Source: Candidatus Coatesiibacteriota bacterium
Lineage (GTDB): Bacteria; Oederibacteriota; CAKKQC01
Reading direction: 5' to 3'
Length of the DNA stretch: 19,467 nt
Assembly: GCA_023265785.1 (NCBI GenBank)
Contig: JAHFSL010000008.1
Location: 1-19,467, forward strand
Under the pieces are notes generated by a model. The model saw only the letters and a list, made by a program, of their open reading frames with translations, searched no databases and had not been told where the DNA came from. A program made the position numbers and the translations under genes. Below are positions 7,733 to 14,471 of this stretch, one piece after another. Within the stretch, counting starts at the first letter, position 1, and each line of letters opens with the position of its first letter.

Positions 7733-8704
7733 TCACGCCGCCGGATCGGGGCGGGTCCGGGCCACCATGAGGGCCAGGGCTGAGGGTCCCACCGTTCGCT
7801 CGGCCCATGCCAGGGGAAGGCCCACCACCACCGCCGCCACCGTCGACAGACCGCGCAGGACGAGGTATCGGGCAAGGCCCCCCCTGGCCGCGTTGCCGTA
7901 CACCCCGCCGCTCACCAGACTGAGCCCGATGAGACCCGCCGCGACGGACAGGGCCGCAGGCTGCCACGCGGCCCGCTCGAACCCGCACTTCACCAACGCC
8001 GCATCCACCCCCCGGCGCGTCGGAAGCAGGAGGTGCCGGGGCGCCTCCCGCACGGACACGTGCCGCGCCCCAAACCAGCGCAGGGTGAGGGCCTCGACGA
8101 GCGGAACCCGGGCCACGATCCAGCCAGGCGTCTTCAGGACGCGCCGCGCCGCGTGAAGCGTGGTGACCATGTCGGGTAGATGTTCAAGGACATCGAAGAA
8201 CGTCACCACGTCATAGCGTCCGGCGAGCTCTTCCGCATGCATTTCCAGGGTGCCGGACCGGACGGGCAGGCCGAGCGCCCGGGCGTGCTCGGCCGCCCGG
8301 TCGGAGTACTCCAAACCGTCCGCGACCATGCCTGCCTGCCGGAACGCCTCGAGGCGGTATCCTTCACCGCATCCGACATCCAGGAGGGACGGGGTCCGCG
8401 GTAGCGGCAGCCGCTGGATGGGGCGGGTTTCCCTCTCAATCAGCCGACGATAGAAGAGAGCCCACTCCCATCGCCGGATGAGCCGGGCCAGGCCCCCGCC
8501 CTCCTCCCGGCGGAACATGTACCCGTCCGGATACGCCTGACGAATCACGTCGGGCGGCGGCTGCGGCCGGAGGATCGCGCTCCCGCAGCCGCCGCAACGC
8601 ACGAACGAGAATTCCCCGCCCACCATTCCCGCATGGTCCCGCACGGTCCACCACGGAGTGGGATCGACGGAACCCTCGCACAGCGGACACGCGGAAGGCG
8701 ACAT
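7733..8704 (-). CDS. SAM-dependent class I methyltransferase with N-terminal zinc-ribbon-like motif
   Basis: The 323-residue protein begins with two Cys pairs (CPLC 6-9 and CGGC 37-40), as in many sugar or natural-product methyltransferases of the Methyltransf_23 type. The SAM-binding glycine loop is LDVGCGEGYRLE (108-119), the acidic ribose-binding position follows at GLEYSD (130-135), and FFDVLEHL (169-176) is motif II. The C-terminus (about 255-305) is hydrophobic and may associate with the membrane. Start ATG 8704 gives the Cys-rich N-terminus at once. TACGAT lies exactly six bases upstream with GAAGGC between, so the mRNA may begin at the ATG. This is the first gene of the seven-gene minus-strand operon and is divergent from the GT-C-like gene. 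The methyl acceptor is unknown; a sugar or lipid-linked glycan is the likeliest from context. Confidence 0.9.
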   Translation of the reverse strand: MSPSACPLCEGSVDPTPWWTVRDHAGMVGGEFSFVRCGGCGSAILRPQPPPDVIRQAYPDGYMFRREEGGGLARLIRRWEWALFYRRLIERETRPIQRLPLPRTPSLLDVGCGEGYRLEAFRQAGMVADGLEYSDRAAEHARALGLPVRSGTLEMHAEELAGRYDVVTFFDVLEHLPDMVTTLHAARRVLKTPGWIVARVPLVEALTLRWFGARHVSVREAPRHLLLPTRRGVDAALVKCGFERAAWQPAALSVAAGLIGLSLVSGGVYGNAARGGLARYLVLRGLSTVAAVVVGLPLAWAERTVGPSALALMVARTRPDPAA

Positions 8705-8710
8705 GCCTTC

Positions 8711-8716
8711 ATCGTA
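8711..8716 (-). promoter_or_regulatory. -10-like box TACGAT of the glycan operon
   Basis: TACGAT on the minus strand, six bases before ATG 8704. If used as -10, transcription would begin at or within a base of the start codon. The expected -35 region is poor. GAAGG in the spacer could instead act as a very close ribosome binding site. Confidence 0.4.
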
Positions 8717-8793
8717 CACTTTGGCCCGTGAGCGGCAGGTCTCTGCGCCCGCGACCCGTGCCTCCCTCCGACCGGCCGGTGACCGGACCACGC

Positions 8794-8799
8794 TATTGT
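8794..8799 (+). promoter_or_regulatory. -10-like box TATTGT of the GT-C/TPR gene
   Basis: TATTGT six bases before ATG 8806, so a transcript would start at the A of the ATG. GGAG at 8801-8804 is only one base from that ATG, too close to serve it. It would be well placed for GTG 8812 if the message had a longer leader. Confidence 0.4.
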
Positions 8800-8805
8800 G
8801 GGAGC

Positions 8806-11316
8806 ATGCTCGTGCCGGGTTCCCTGGCGACCGCGGTGGTCTTGATTCCCGTGAGGGTGCTCTGGCTGGGCGGACTCTCGCTCCTCCTTTGGGAGACGGT
8901 CGGCCGGCTTGGAGACGGCGCCCTGCGTCTTCTCCCCCACCGGGAGCGGGGCGCCCTGGCCGGGTTCGGGTTGGGCCTCCTTGTCGGCTGGCCCATCCTG
9001 GGGCTGTCGTATCTCGGCCTGGGCATGGCGGGACTGTTTTCCCCATGGCCATTGGGAGGCGCATTCATCCTGATGACGGGCGTCTCGTCTTTCCGGCGCT
9101 CACGGAGGGTGAGGCTGCTCGCCGCGGCCCGGTCCTGGGCGGCGGCCGGAACCGGCGGGCTGGCCGTGCTCCTGCTCGCTCTGGCCCCCATCCTGTTGTC
9201 CCTGCTCTCCCCCGAGCGGGAGGTGGACAGCCTGATCTACCATCGCGGTGCCCCGTGGCAGTTCCTCCAGGCCCACCGGGTCCTCCTGACCTGGGTGCCG
9301 GCAAGTTTCCAGATCCCCCTTCCCATCGAGATGGGGTACGCTCTCCCCCTGCTGATCGGCGACGAGCGGCTGATCGGGGGGATCACCGTGTCCATGTTCG
9401 TCGGCGCCAGCGCGGTGTGGGCCTCCCGCAGCCTCGCGCAGGGGCGGCCAGCCGCAGCCTGGCTCGGACCCTTGCTCGCCCTCGCCCTCCTGCACCTGCC
9501 CCGGCTACTGACCGTCTCCAAGAACGATGTGGCGGCCGCCGCCCTCCTCGTGGCCGGCGCGATCGTGCATCAGCCGGGATCCCCGCTGCTGACCGCCGCG
9601 CTGTTCGGGTTGGGACTGTCGGCCAAGCTCACGGCCGCCCCGTGGGTTGCGGCCTGGTGGCTCGCGCAGGGCCCCGCCCCGCGCCACTGGATCCGGATTG
9701 CAATCATCGTCGCGCTCTCCTCGCTCGCCTGGACGGCCAAGTCCTACTTCGCCCTCGGCAATCCTCTCTTCCCGGTCGGCCGGAACCTGTTTTCCACCCT
9801 GGATTGGGACGCCCGGAACGCCGCCGCCCAGTTCAAGTACGTCCTGCCGTTCTGGGATGCGGACACCCTCACCCCGGCCCGGCTGCCAGGCGCCTTCTTC
9901 GTCCACATGCGCGAGGAGTCGCTCCTCGTGTGGCTGGCGTTTCCCGGGTTGGTCTGGTTTAGCCGTCATCGCCGGGCGGCGCTGGCCTGCCTGCTTGGGG
10001 GCATCGGCATCCTCGGGCTCGGCCATGCCTCGCGGTACCTGCTTCCGGTCGGCTGGCTCCTGTCCCTGCTGGTCGCCGAGGAGGGGCTTCGCATCACTGC
10101 CATCCCCGCCACGGCAATCCGGGTGGGGCTCGTGGTATTCGCCCTGGTCCAGGTCAGCCAGACCGCCGGACGCGAATGGCGAGATGACCCGTCCAGGCTG
10201 GTTGCGTCCGCACCCGGGGTGGTGGCGCGCGATCAGACATCGTTCGACGAGGCCCGTCGCCGGCTCCGCCCGGGACCGGGTGGCCGGATCCTGAGCGTGG
10301 GGGACCTACGCACCTGGGGGCTCCCGGGGCGGGTGGTCTATGGGGGAACGCTCGGTGAGACCCCACTGGTGTGGAAGCTCGTCCACGAATCCCCCGACGC
10401 CCGCCGGATTGCGGTCCGCGTCCGCCAGCTGGGCGCCCGCACCCTGCTCTTCAATTATGTGAACGCGTTGTTCGTTGCCCAGTATTACGAGCCCTTTCCG
10501 TGGACCCTCCCGATGCTGGAGCGGTATTCCGCGTTCGTGCGCACGAACCTGGCCGTGGCCTGGTCAGGCCGGCAGGAGGATTTTCTTAACGGCGGATTTC
10601 TTGCCTATGCGGTGTCATGGCATGTCCACGCCCGGGCCGAAGCCACCGTCATGTTCCTTCCCGGCACCGAATTGACGATGCTCCCCGCCCTGCGCCTGCG
10701 CAACGCCGGCCGCCTCCCCGATGCCATCGCCGAACTCCGCACCTGGACCCGGCGGCTCCCGGGCGTCCTCTTCTACCCCACCGAAGTGGCGACGGACCAG
10801 GCGCTCGCGGGCGACTGGGCGGCGGTCTACCGGACGCTCCGACCCCTGTGGGACGGTGGTGTCCGCGAGGTGCGCGTCGCATCCAACCTGGGGACGGCGG
10901 CGCTATCCCTCGGGAAACCCGACGAGGCCCGGGCCGCCTACAGAGCCGTGCTGGCCCGGTCGGACGCCGAAGCGGACCTCGTGCGCCTTCGCCTCGCCCG
11001 TGCGTGGTTTATCACGGCCCAAGATCAGGTGGCCGCCGGCCGGACGGCCGCGGCCGGGGCTTCGTTGGAGGCGGGATGGTCGTGCGTCTGCGCGGTGGCG
11101 CCCCCGGACGGCGGGCCCGCACTCCGCGAGTATCACGAGGGGCGGGCACTTATCCAAGGGTTGCAGGCCCATCTCTGCGCGTCCCGCGGTGATCGGGCCC
11201 GCGCACTCCTCCTGTTCCATGCAGCCCTGCAGGACGGGCCGGACCTCCCCGCCTCCGGATACTGGCGGGAGCGAATCGGCCAGATGTCGCGCTCATGGCC
11301 GGAAACCCACCCGTAA
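8806..11316 (+). CDS. Large membrane protein: GT-C-like glycosyltransferase half plus TPR-like C-terminal domain
   Basis: An 836-residue protein. The first roughly 450 residues contain about ten hydrophobic helices. A periplasmic-side acidic motif follows an early helix: EREVD at 137-141, continued by SLIYHRGAPWQFL. This resembles the D-x-x-x-YH signature of GT-C enzymes that take sugars from polyprenyl phosphate. From about 455 to 640 the chain is soluble-looking, and 640-836 has helical repeats rich in Ala and Leu (for example NLGTAALSLGKPDEARAAYRAVL) typical of tetratricopeptide repeats. ATG 8806 was chosen because the leader from GTG 8728 looks non-coding (Arg/Pro-rich); GTG 8812 is another candidate. 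The gene is divergent from the glycan operon and probably acts with it in surface glycan assembly. It overlaps the end of pabB by 24 bases tail to tail. GT-C assignment is moderate; the membrane and TPR layout is clear. Confidence 0.8.
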   Translation: MLVPGSLATAVVLIPVRVLWLGGLSLLLWETVGRLGDGALRLLPHRERGALAGFGLGLLVGWPILGLSYLGLGMAGLFSPWPLGGAFILMTGVSSFRRSRRVRLLAAARSWAAAGTGGLAVLLLALAPILLSLLSPEREVDSLIYHRGAPWQFLQAHRVLLTWVPASFQIPLPIEMGYALPLLIGDERLIGGITVSMFVGASAVWASRSLAQGRPAAAWLGPLLALALLHLPRLLTVSKNDVAAAALLVAGAIVHQPGSPLLTAALFGLGLSAKLTAAPWVAAWWLAQGPAPRHWIRIAIIVALSSLAWTAKSYFALGNPLFPVGRNLFSTLDWDARNAAAQFKYVLPFWDADTLTPARLPGAFFVHMREESLLVWLAFPGLVWFSRHRRAALACLLGGIGILGLGHASRYLLPVGWLLSLLVAEEGLRITAIPATAIRVGLVVFALVQVSQTAGREWRDDPSRLVASAPGVVARDQTSFDEARRRLRPGPGGRILSVGDLRTWGLPGRVVYGGTLGETPLVWKLVHESPDARRIAVRVRQLGARTLLFNYVNALFVAQYYEPFPWTLPMLERYSAFVRTNLAVAWSGRQEDFLNGGFLAYAVSWHVHARAEATVMFLPGTELTMLPALRLRNAGRLPDAIAELRTWTRRLPGVLFYPTEVATDQALAGDWAAVYRTLRPLWDGGVREVRVASNLGTAALSLGKPDEARAAYRAVLARSDAEADLVRLRLARAWFITAQDQVAAGRTAAAGASLEAGWSCVCAVAPPDGGPALREYHEGRALIQGLQAHLCASRGDRARALLLFHAALQDGPDLPASGYWRERIGQMSRSWPETHP

Positions 11317-12690
11317 ATCCGTGAGCGGCGCACCCAGAGCGGCCAGCATCCCGGCGGCCTTGTGGTTCGTTTCATCCCACTCGGCGGTGGGATCGGAATC
11401 GGCGACAATCCCTCCCCCGACGCCGAACGATAGCCGCGACCCCACCAGGGCAATCGTGCGGATGGCGATTGAAAAATCGGCATCACCGGTAAAGGAAAGG
11501 TATCCGATGGCCCCGGTGTAAATACCGCGTGGGCCGGGTTCCAGGCCGGCCAGAATCTCCTCGGCCCGTATCTTTGGCGCGCCGGTGATGGAGCCCCCGG
11601 GGAACAGCGCGGCCAGGGCCTCCGTTGCGGTCACGCCCCGCCGCAGGCGACCCTCCACCGTGGAGGTGAGATGAAAGACCTGGGGATATCGTTCGAGCGT
11701 GGCCAGCTCGGCCACCCGCACCGTCCCCGTCTCGCACACGCGGCCGAGGTCGTTGCGTTCCAGGTCCACGATCATGACGTGCTCGGCATGGTCCTTCGGG
11801 CTACGCACGAGGTCGAGCGCCTGGATCCGATCCGCCGCCCGGTCGGCACCCCGCGGACGGGTCCCCTTGATCGGCCGGGTCTCCACCCGGGCGCCCCGAA
11901 CCTTCAGGAACCGTTCCGGGGACGCCGAACAGATCCGGACGCGGCCGAAATTGAGGTACGCGGCAAAGGGAGCCGCCGAGACCGCGCGCAGGCGGCGGTG
12001 GAGGTCGTACGGGTCTCCCCGCCAGGTGGCCGCGGCCCGGCGGGTCAGGTTGGCCTGGTATATTTCCCCCCGGGCGATCGAGTCCCGGACGGATTCCACC
12101 GCCTCGAGATACTGCGCGCGGGTGCGGTCCCAGCCGAGCGGGGAGGTGAGCTCGAACGGCGGGCGCCGGGGCGGAGTCTCGCCCCGAACCGCGGCGCGGA
12201 TCCATGCCGAAAGCCGCGGGCCACCCGCCCAGGCCTCGCGGCGGACCAGGTCAAAGGCCGCCACCTCGTTGTAGAACGCGAAGCACAGGTCGGGCAGGCC
12301 ATCGCCCGGCGGGCGGGCGCCGCCGATCCGTTCGAGGAGCCGGCCCGCCTCGTAGCCCGCATACCCCACGGCGCCCGCCGCCAAAGGCGGGCCGCCGGCC
12401 AGGGGTTCACGGCGGTGGCGCGCGACGAGACGCCGGAGGACCTCGAACGGCGCACCGAGACCACGGGTGACCCGGCCGCGCTCGCGCACCGACCAGGACC
12501 GGCCGCGTGCGGCGAACACCAGGAACGGATGGCTGCCCATGAATGCCCACCGGCCCAGCTTGGAGTCCGCCAGCGAACTGTCAAGAAAGAAGCTGTGCGG
12601 CTCCGCGGCGATGAACCGGAACACGTCTGCCGGATCGCATCGTAAGGGCGACCACGCCGCCCCCCGCTCCCGGCTTCCCCGTTCCGCCAT
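11293..12690 (-). CDS. pabB: Aminodeoxychorismate synthase component I (PabB)
   Basis: PabB turns chorismate and ammonia into 4-amino-4-deoxychorismate for folate synthesis. The 465-residue protein has the full chorismate-binding fold: GEIYQANLTRR (208-218), RPIKGTRPR (272-280), DLERNDLGRVC (309-319), GGSITGAPK (365-373), YTGAIGY (391-397) and GGGIVADSDP (425-434). The PIKGT box with Lys275 separates PabB from anthranilate synthase TrpE, which carries PIAGT. ATG 12690 was chosen over TTG 12708 because it directly follows a -10-like box and no family sequence precedes it. No pabA lies nearby; the class IV aminotransferase at 2356-3228 could be PabC but is not linked. The last eight codons overlap the 3' end of the GT-C/TPR gene. 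The promoter region is shared with ispH on the other strand. Confidence 0.93.
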   Translation of the reverse strand: MAERGSRERGAAWSPLRCDPADVFRFIAAEPHSFFLDSSLADSKLGRWAFMGSHPFLVFAARGRSWSVRERGRVTRGLGAPFEVLRRLVARHRREPLAGGPPLAAGAVGYAGYEAGRLLERIGGARPPGDGLPDLCFAFYNEVAAFDLVRREAWAGGPRLSAWIRAAVRGETPPRRPPFELTSPLGWDRTRAQYLEAVESVRDSIARGEIYQANLTRRAAATWRGDPYDLHRRLRAVSAAPFAAYLNFGRVRICSASPERFLKVRGARVETRPIKGTRPRGADRAADRIQALDLVRSPKDHAEHVMIVDLERNDLGRVCETGTVRVAELATLERYPQVFHLTSTVEGRLRRGVTATEALAALFPGGSITGAPKIRAEEILAGLEPGPRGIYTGAIGYLSFTGDADFSIAIRTIALVGSRLSFGVGGGIVADSDPTAEWDETNHKAAGMLAALGAPLTDLRVGFRP

Positions 12691-12696
12691 GGCTCT

Positions 12697-12727
12697 AGGG
12701 TAGGCCAAACCGGTGTGTTACAGTCAA
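12697..12727 (-). promoter_or_regulatory. Promoter of pabB, -35 overlapping the ispH -10
   Basis: On the minus strand TTGACT (12727-12722), a 19-base spacer and TACCCT (12702-12697). The box ends six bases before ATG 12690, so the mRNA would be leaderless. The spacer is slightly long for sigma70. The -35 shares bases with the -10-like box of ispH. Confidence 0.42.
12719..12724 (+). promoter_or_regulatory. -10-like box TACAGT of ispH
   Basis: TACAGT nine bases before GTG 12734, which predicts a leader of only about three bases. No good -35 is visible. It overlaps the -35 of the divergent pabB promoter, so the two could not be occupied together. Confidence 0.38.
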
Positions 12728-12733
12728 ACGACC

Positions 12734-13693
12734 GTGAAGGTGCTCCTCGCCTCCCCCCGCGGCTTCTGCGCCGGCGTGGATCGCGCGATCGAAATTGTCG
12801 AACTCGCCCTCCAGGCCTACCAACCGCCGGTCTATGTCCGCAAGGAAATCGTGCATAACCGGTTCGTGGTCGAGGACCTGGCCGCGCGGGGCGCCGTGTT
12901 CGTCGAGGAACTCTCGGAAGTTCCCGCGGGCGGGGTGGTCGTGTTCAGCGCCCATGGCATTGCCCCCGCCGTCCGGGCTGATGCAGCCGCCCGGGGCCTC
13001 CGGACCATTGACGCCACCTGCCCGCTCGTCACGAAAGTGCACCTGGAGGTGACCCGCTTCCTCGAAGAGGGGTACGAGCTGGTGCTCGTGGGCCATGCGG
13101 GGCATGACGAAGTGGTGGGCACGATGGGCGAGGCGCCAGGCCGGATCCGACTCGTCACCTGCGTCGGCGACGCCACGGCCCTGGCAGTGGAGCGCCCGGA
13201 CCGCCTGATGGTCCTGACCCAGACGACGCTCTCCATGGATGACACGGCCGCCATCATGGCCGAACTCCGGCGGCGATTCCCCCGCCTGTCGCTTCCCCCT
13301 TCCGACGACATCTGCTACGCCACGCGGAACCGCCAGCAGGCCGTCAAGGCGCTCGCGGGGCGGGCGCCGCTCATCCTTGTCGTCGGAGCCCCGAACAGCT
13401 CGAACTCCATCCGGCTCGTCGAAGTGGCCAAGGACGCGGGAGCGCGGGCCCACCTGGTGAACCATGTTGGCGAGGTGCAGTGGGACTGGTTTCAAGGCGT
13501 GGAGGTCGTCGGCGTTTCCGCCGGCGCCAGCGCGCCGGACAGCATCGTCCGGGAGGTCATCAACACGATTCTGTCCCGGTTCGGCGGCTCCGTGGAGGAA
13601 GTCCGAACCGTGAAGGAAACCGTGCATTTCGTCATCCCGCCAGAGCTGGAGACCGCCCTAAAGTCCCGCGGCCTGGTTGCGGCCAAGCGCTAG
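12734..13693 (+). CDS. ispH: 4-hydroxy-3-methylbut-2-enyl diphosphate reductase (IspH)
   Basis: IspH carries out the last step of the MEP pathway, reducing HMBPP to IPP and DMAPP in the cytoplasm with a [4Fe-4S] cluster. All key residues are present at the usual numbers in this 319-residue protein: cluster ligands Cys12, Cys96 and Cys194; substrate-binding His41, His74 and His124; and catalytic Glu126 in GHAGHDEVVGT. The late NSSNSIRL box (221-228) binds the diphosphate. GTG 12734 gives the standard family N-terminus (MKVLLASPRGFCAG); GTG 12713 would add seven unrelated residues. It heads the plus-strand run ending at the lipoprotein gene. The product supplies the precursor of polyprenyl carriers that the glycan genes would use, although no direct link is shown. 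Confidence 0.97.
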   Translation: MKVLLASPRGFCAGVDRAIEIVELALQAYQPPVYVRKEIVHNRFVVEDLAARGAVFVEELSEVPAGGVVVFSAHGIAPAVRADAAARGLRTIDATCPLVTKVHLEVTRFLEEGYELVLVGHAGHDEVVGTMGEAPGRIRLVTCVGDATALAVERPDRLMVLTQTTLSMDDTAAIMAELRRRFPRLSLPPSDDICYATRNRQQAVKALAGRAPLILVVGAPNSSNSIRLVEVAKDAGARAHLVNHVGEVQWDWFQGVEVVGVSAGASAPDSIVREVINTILSRFGGSVEEVRTVKETVHFVIPPELETALKSRGLVAAKR

Positions 13694-13719
13694 CCGTCTT
13701 CCGCCACTCCGTGCCTCCG

Positions 13720-14322
13720 ATGTTCCCGCGCCTGCCCCTGCTCCTCGTCCTGGTCCTCGGCGGGTGCGCCCACCCACAGGCGCGCATCATCATCGGGGCC
13801 GATCCAGGGGTGCGCCTGGAGCTCGAGAGCTTTCTCGCCGCCCACCCGTTGGGCGCCGCCGAGGACCTGAAGGCTGTCCCGGTGGGGGCCATCGCGACCA
13901 CCAGCTACGCCATCGTGCAGGTGCGGACCCGGGAGCGCGCCCACCTGCATGCTGACCACGACCTGACCGTGCATGTCCTGCGCGGCACCGGCTGGATCGT
14001 CCTGTTATCCGCGCCCTCCGGGTCCATGTTTTCCGGCACCGCCCACCCCCTCGGGCCCGGCGACCTCGTCTCCATTCCCCGGGGCACGATCCACTGGTTC
14101 GTCAACACAGGGCGGGAACCCGCCGTCGCCCTGGCGTGTTTTACTCCTCCATATGACGGCCGTGACCTGGAAACCAATCCCAACATCAATGCCATGGACG
14201 CCGCGGTGATGCTCGAGCTCCGGTCCACGCGGCTGGCACCCGGCACCCTCGAGCTGAAGGGCGGCCGGTCCGAATCTGCGACGTCCTACTCCGTCGAAAG
14301 CCGCCCGGCCGGGGGGCCCTAA
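13720..14322 (+). CDS. Cupin-domain lipoprotein of unknown function
   Basis: A 200-residue protein with a lipoprotein signal: MFPRLPLLLVLVLGGC, with the lipidated Cys at 16, so it is predicted to sit on a membrane facing the periplasm. The rest is one cupin barrel. Motif 1 is imperfect (HLHADHD at 75-81, with Asp81 near the usual Glu position). Motif 2, GDLVSIPRGTIHWFVN (114-129), matches the G(x)5PxG(x)2H(x)3N pattern exactly, so His75, His77 and His125 could hold a metal. Small cupins bind sugars, small acids or act in detoxification; no substrate can be named. ATG 13720 lies 26 bases after the ispH stop without a Shine-Dalgarno; GTG 13711 is an in-frame alternative. The gene ends in TAACG, touching the reading frame of the next gene. 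Confidence 0.82.
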   Translation: MFPRLPLLLVLVLGGCAHPQARIIIGADPGVRLELESFLAAHPLGAAEDLKAVPVGAIATTSYAIVQVRTRERAHLHADHDLTVHVLRGTGWIVLLSAPSGSMFSGTAHPLGPGDLVSIPRGTIHWFVNTGREPAVALACFTPPYDGRDLETNPNINAMDAAVMLELRSTRLAPGTLELKGGRSESATSYSVESRPAGGP

Positions 14323-14471
14323 CGATCCCTCTCACCGGTGCGGCCCCCGATGCGGCGGCACGGTGCCACCGGATCCTGGACGGTATTCCGCCGGACGGCC
14401 TCTTCGCCGCCGGGCAGGCGGCAGGTGCGCCCTGCCGAATCGGGCCGGTCCCCTTCCCGCTCGCCCCAGCG
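14322..14471 (+). other. Probable 5' coding extension of the ATP-grasp-like gene, with possible ACG start
   Basis: In the frame of the next gene, the 50 codons from ACG 14322 to the first GTG are open, keep the high third-position GC of the neighbours, and read as protein-like sequence (for example CHRILDGIPPDGLF, then GPVPFPLAPAVLAALE) that runs smoothly into the annotated part. I recall similar N-termini in this protein family, but that is memory. No ATG, GTG or TTG occurs in this frame before 14472. The cupin stop and the frame meet as TAACG, one base away from the usual TAATG overlap, with GGGGGG at 14311-14316 as a possible ribosome binding site. ATC 14325, CTG 14376 and ATT 14385 are other non-standard candidates. 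Confidence 0.6.

Noticed and set aside
8728..8805. 26-codon N-terminal extension of the GT-C/TPR protein from GTG 8728
   Set aside because: Arg/Pro-rich, no family similarity, and it would bury the TATTGT box; the hydrophobic N-terminus begins just after ATG 8806.
11293..11340. Possible bidirectional terminator at the convergent GT-C/TPR-pabB ends
   Set aside because: Only a five-pair stem with a long loop could be drawn and no T-tract follows; not supportable.
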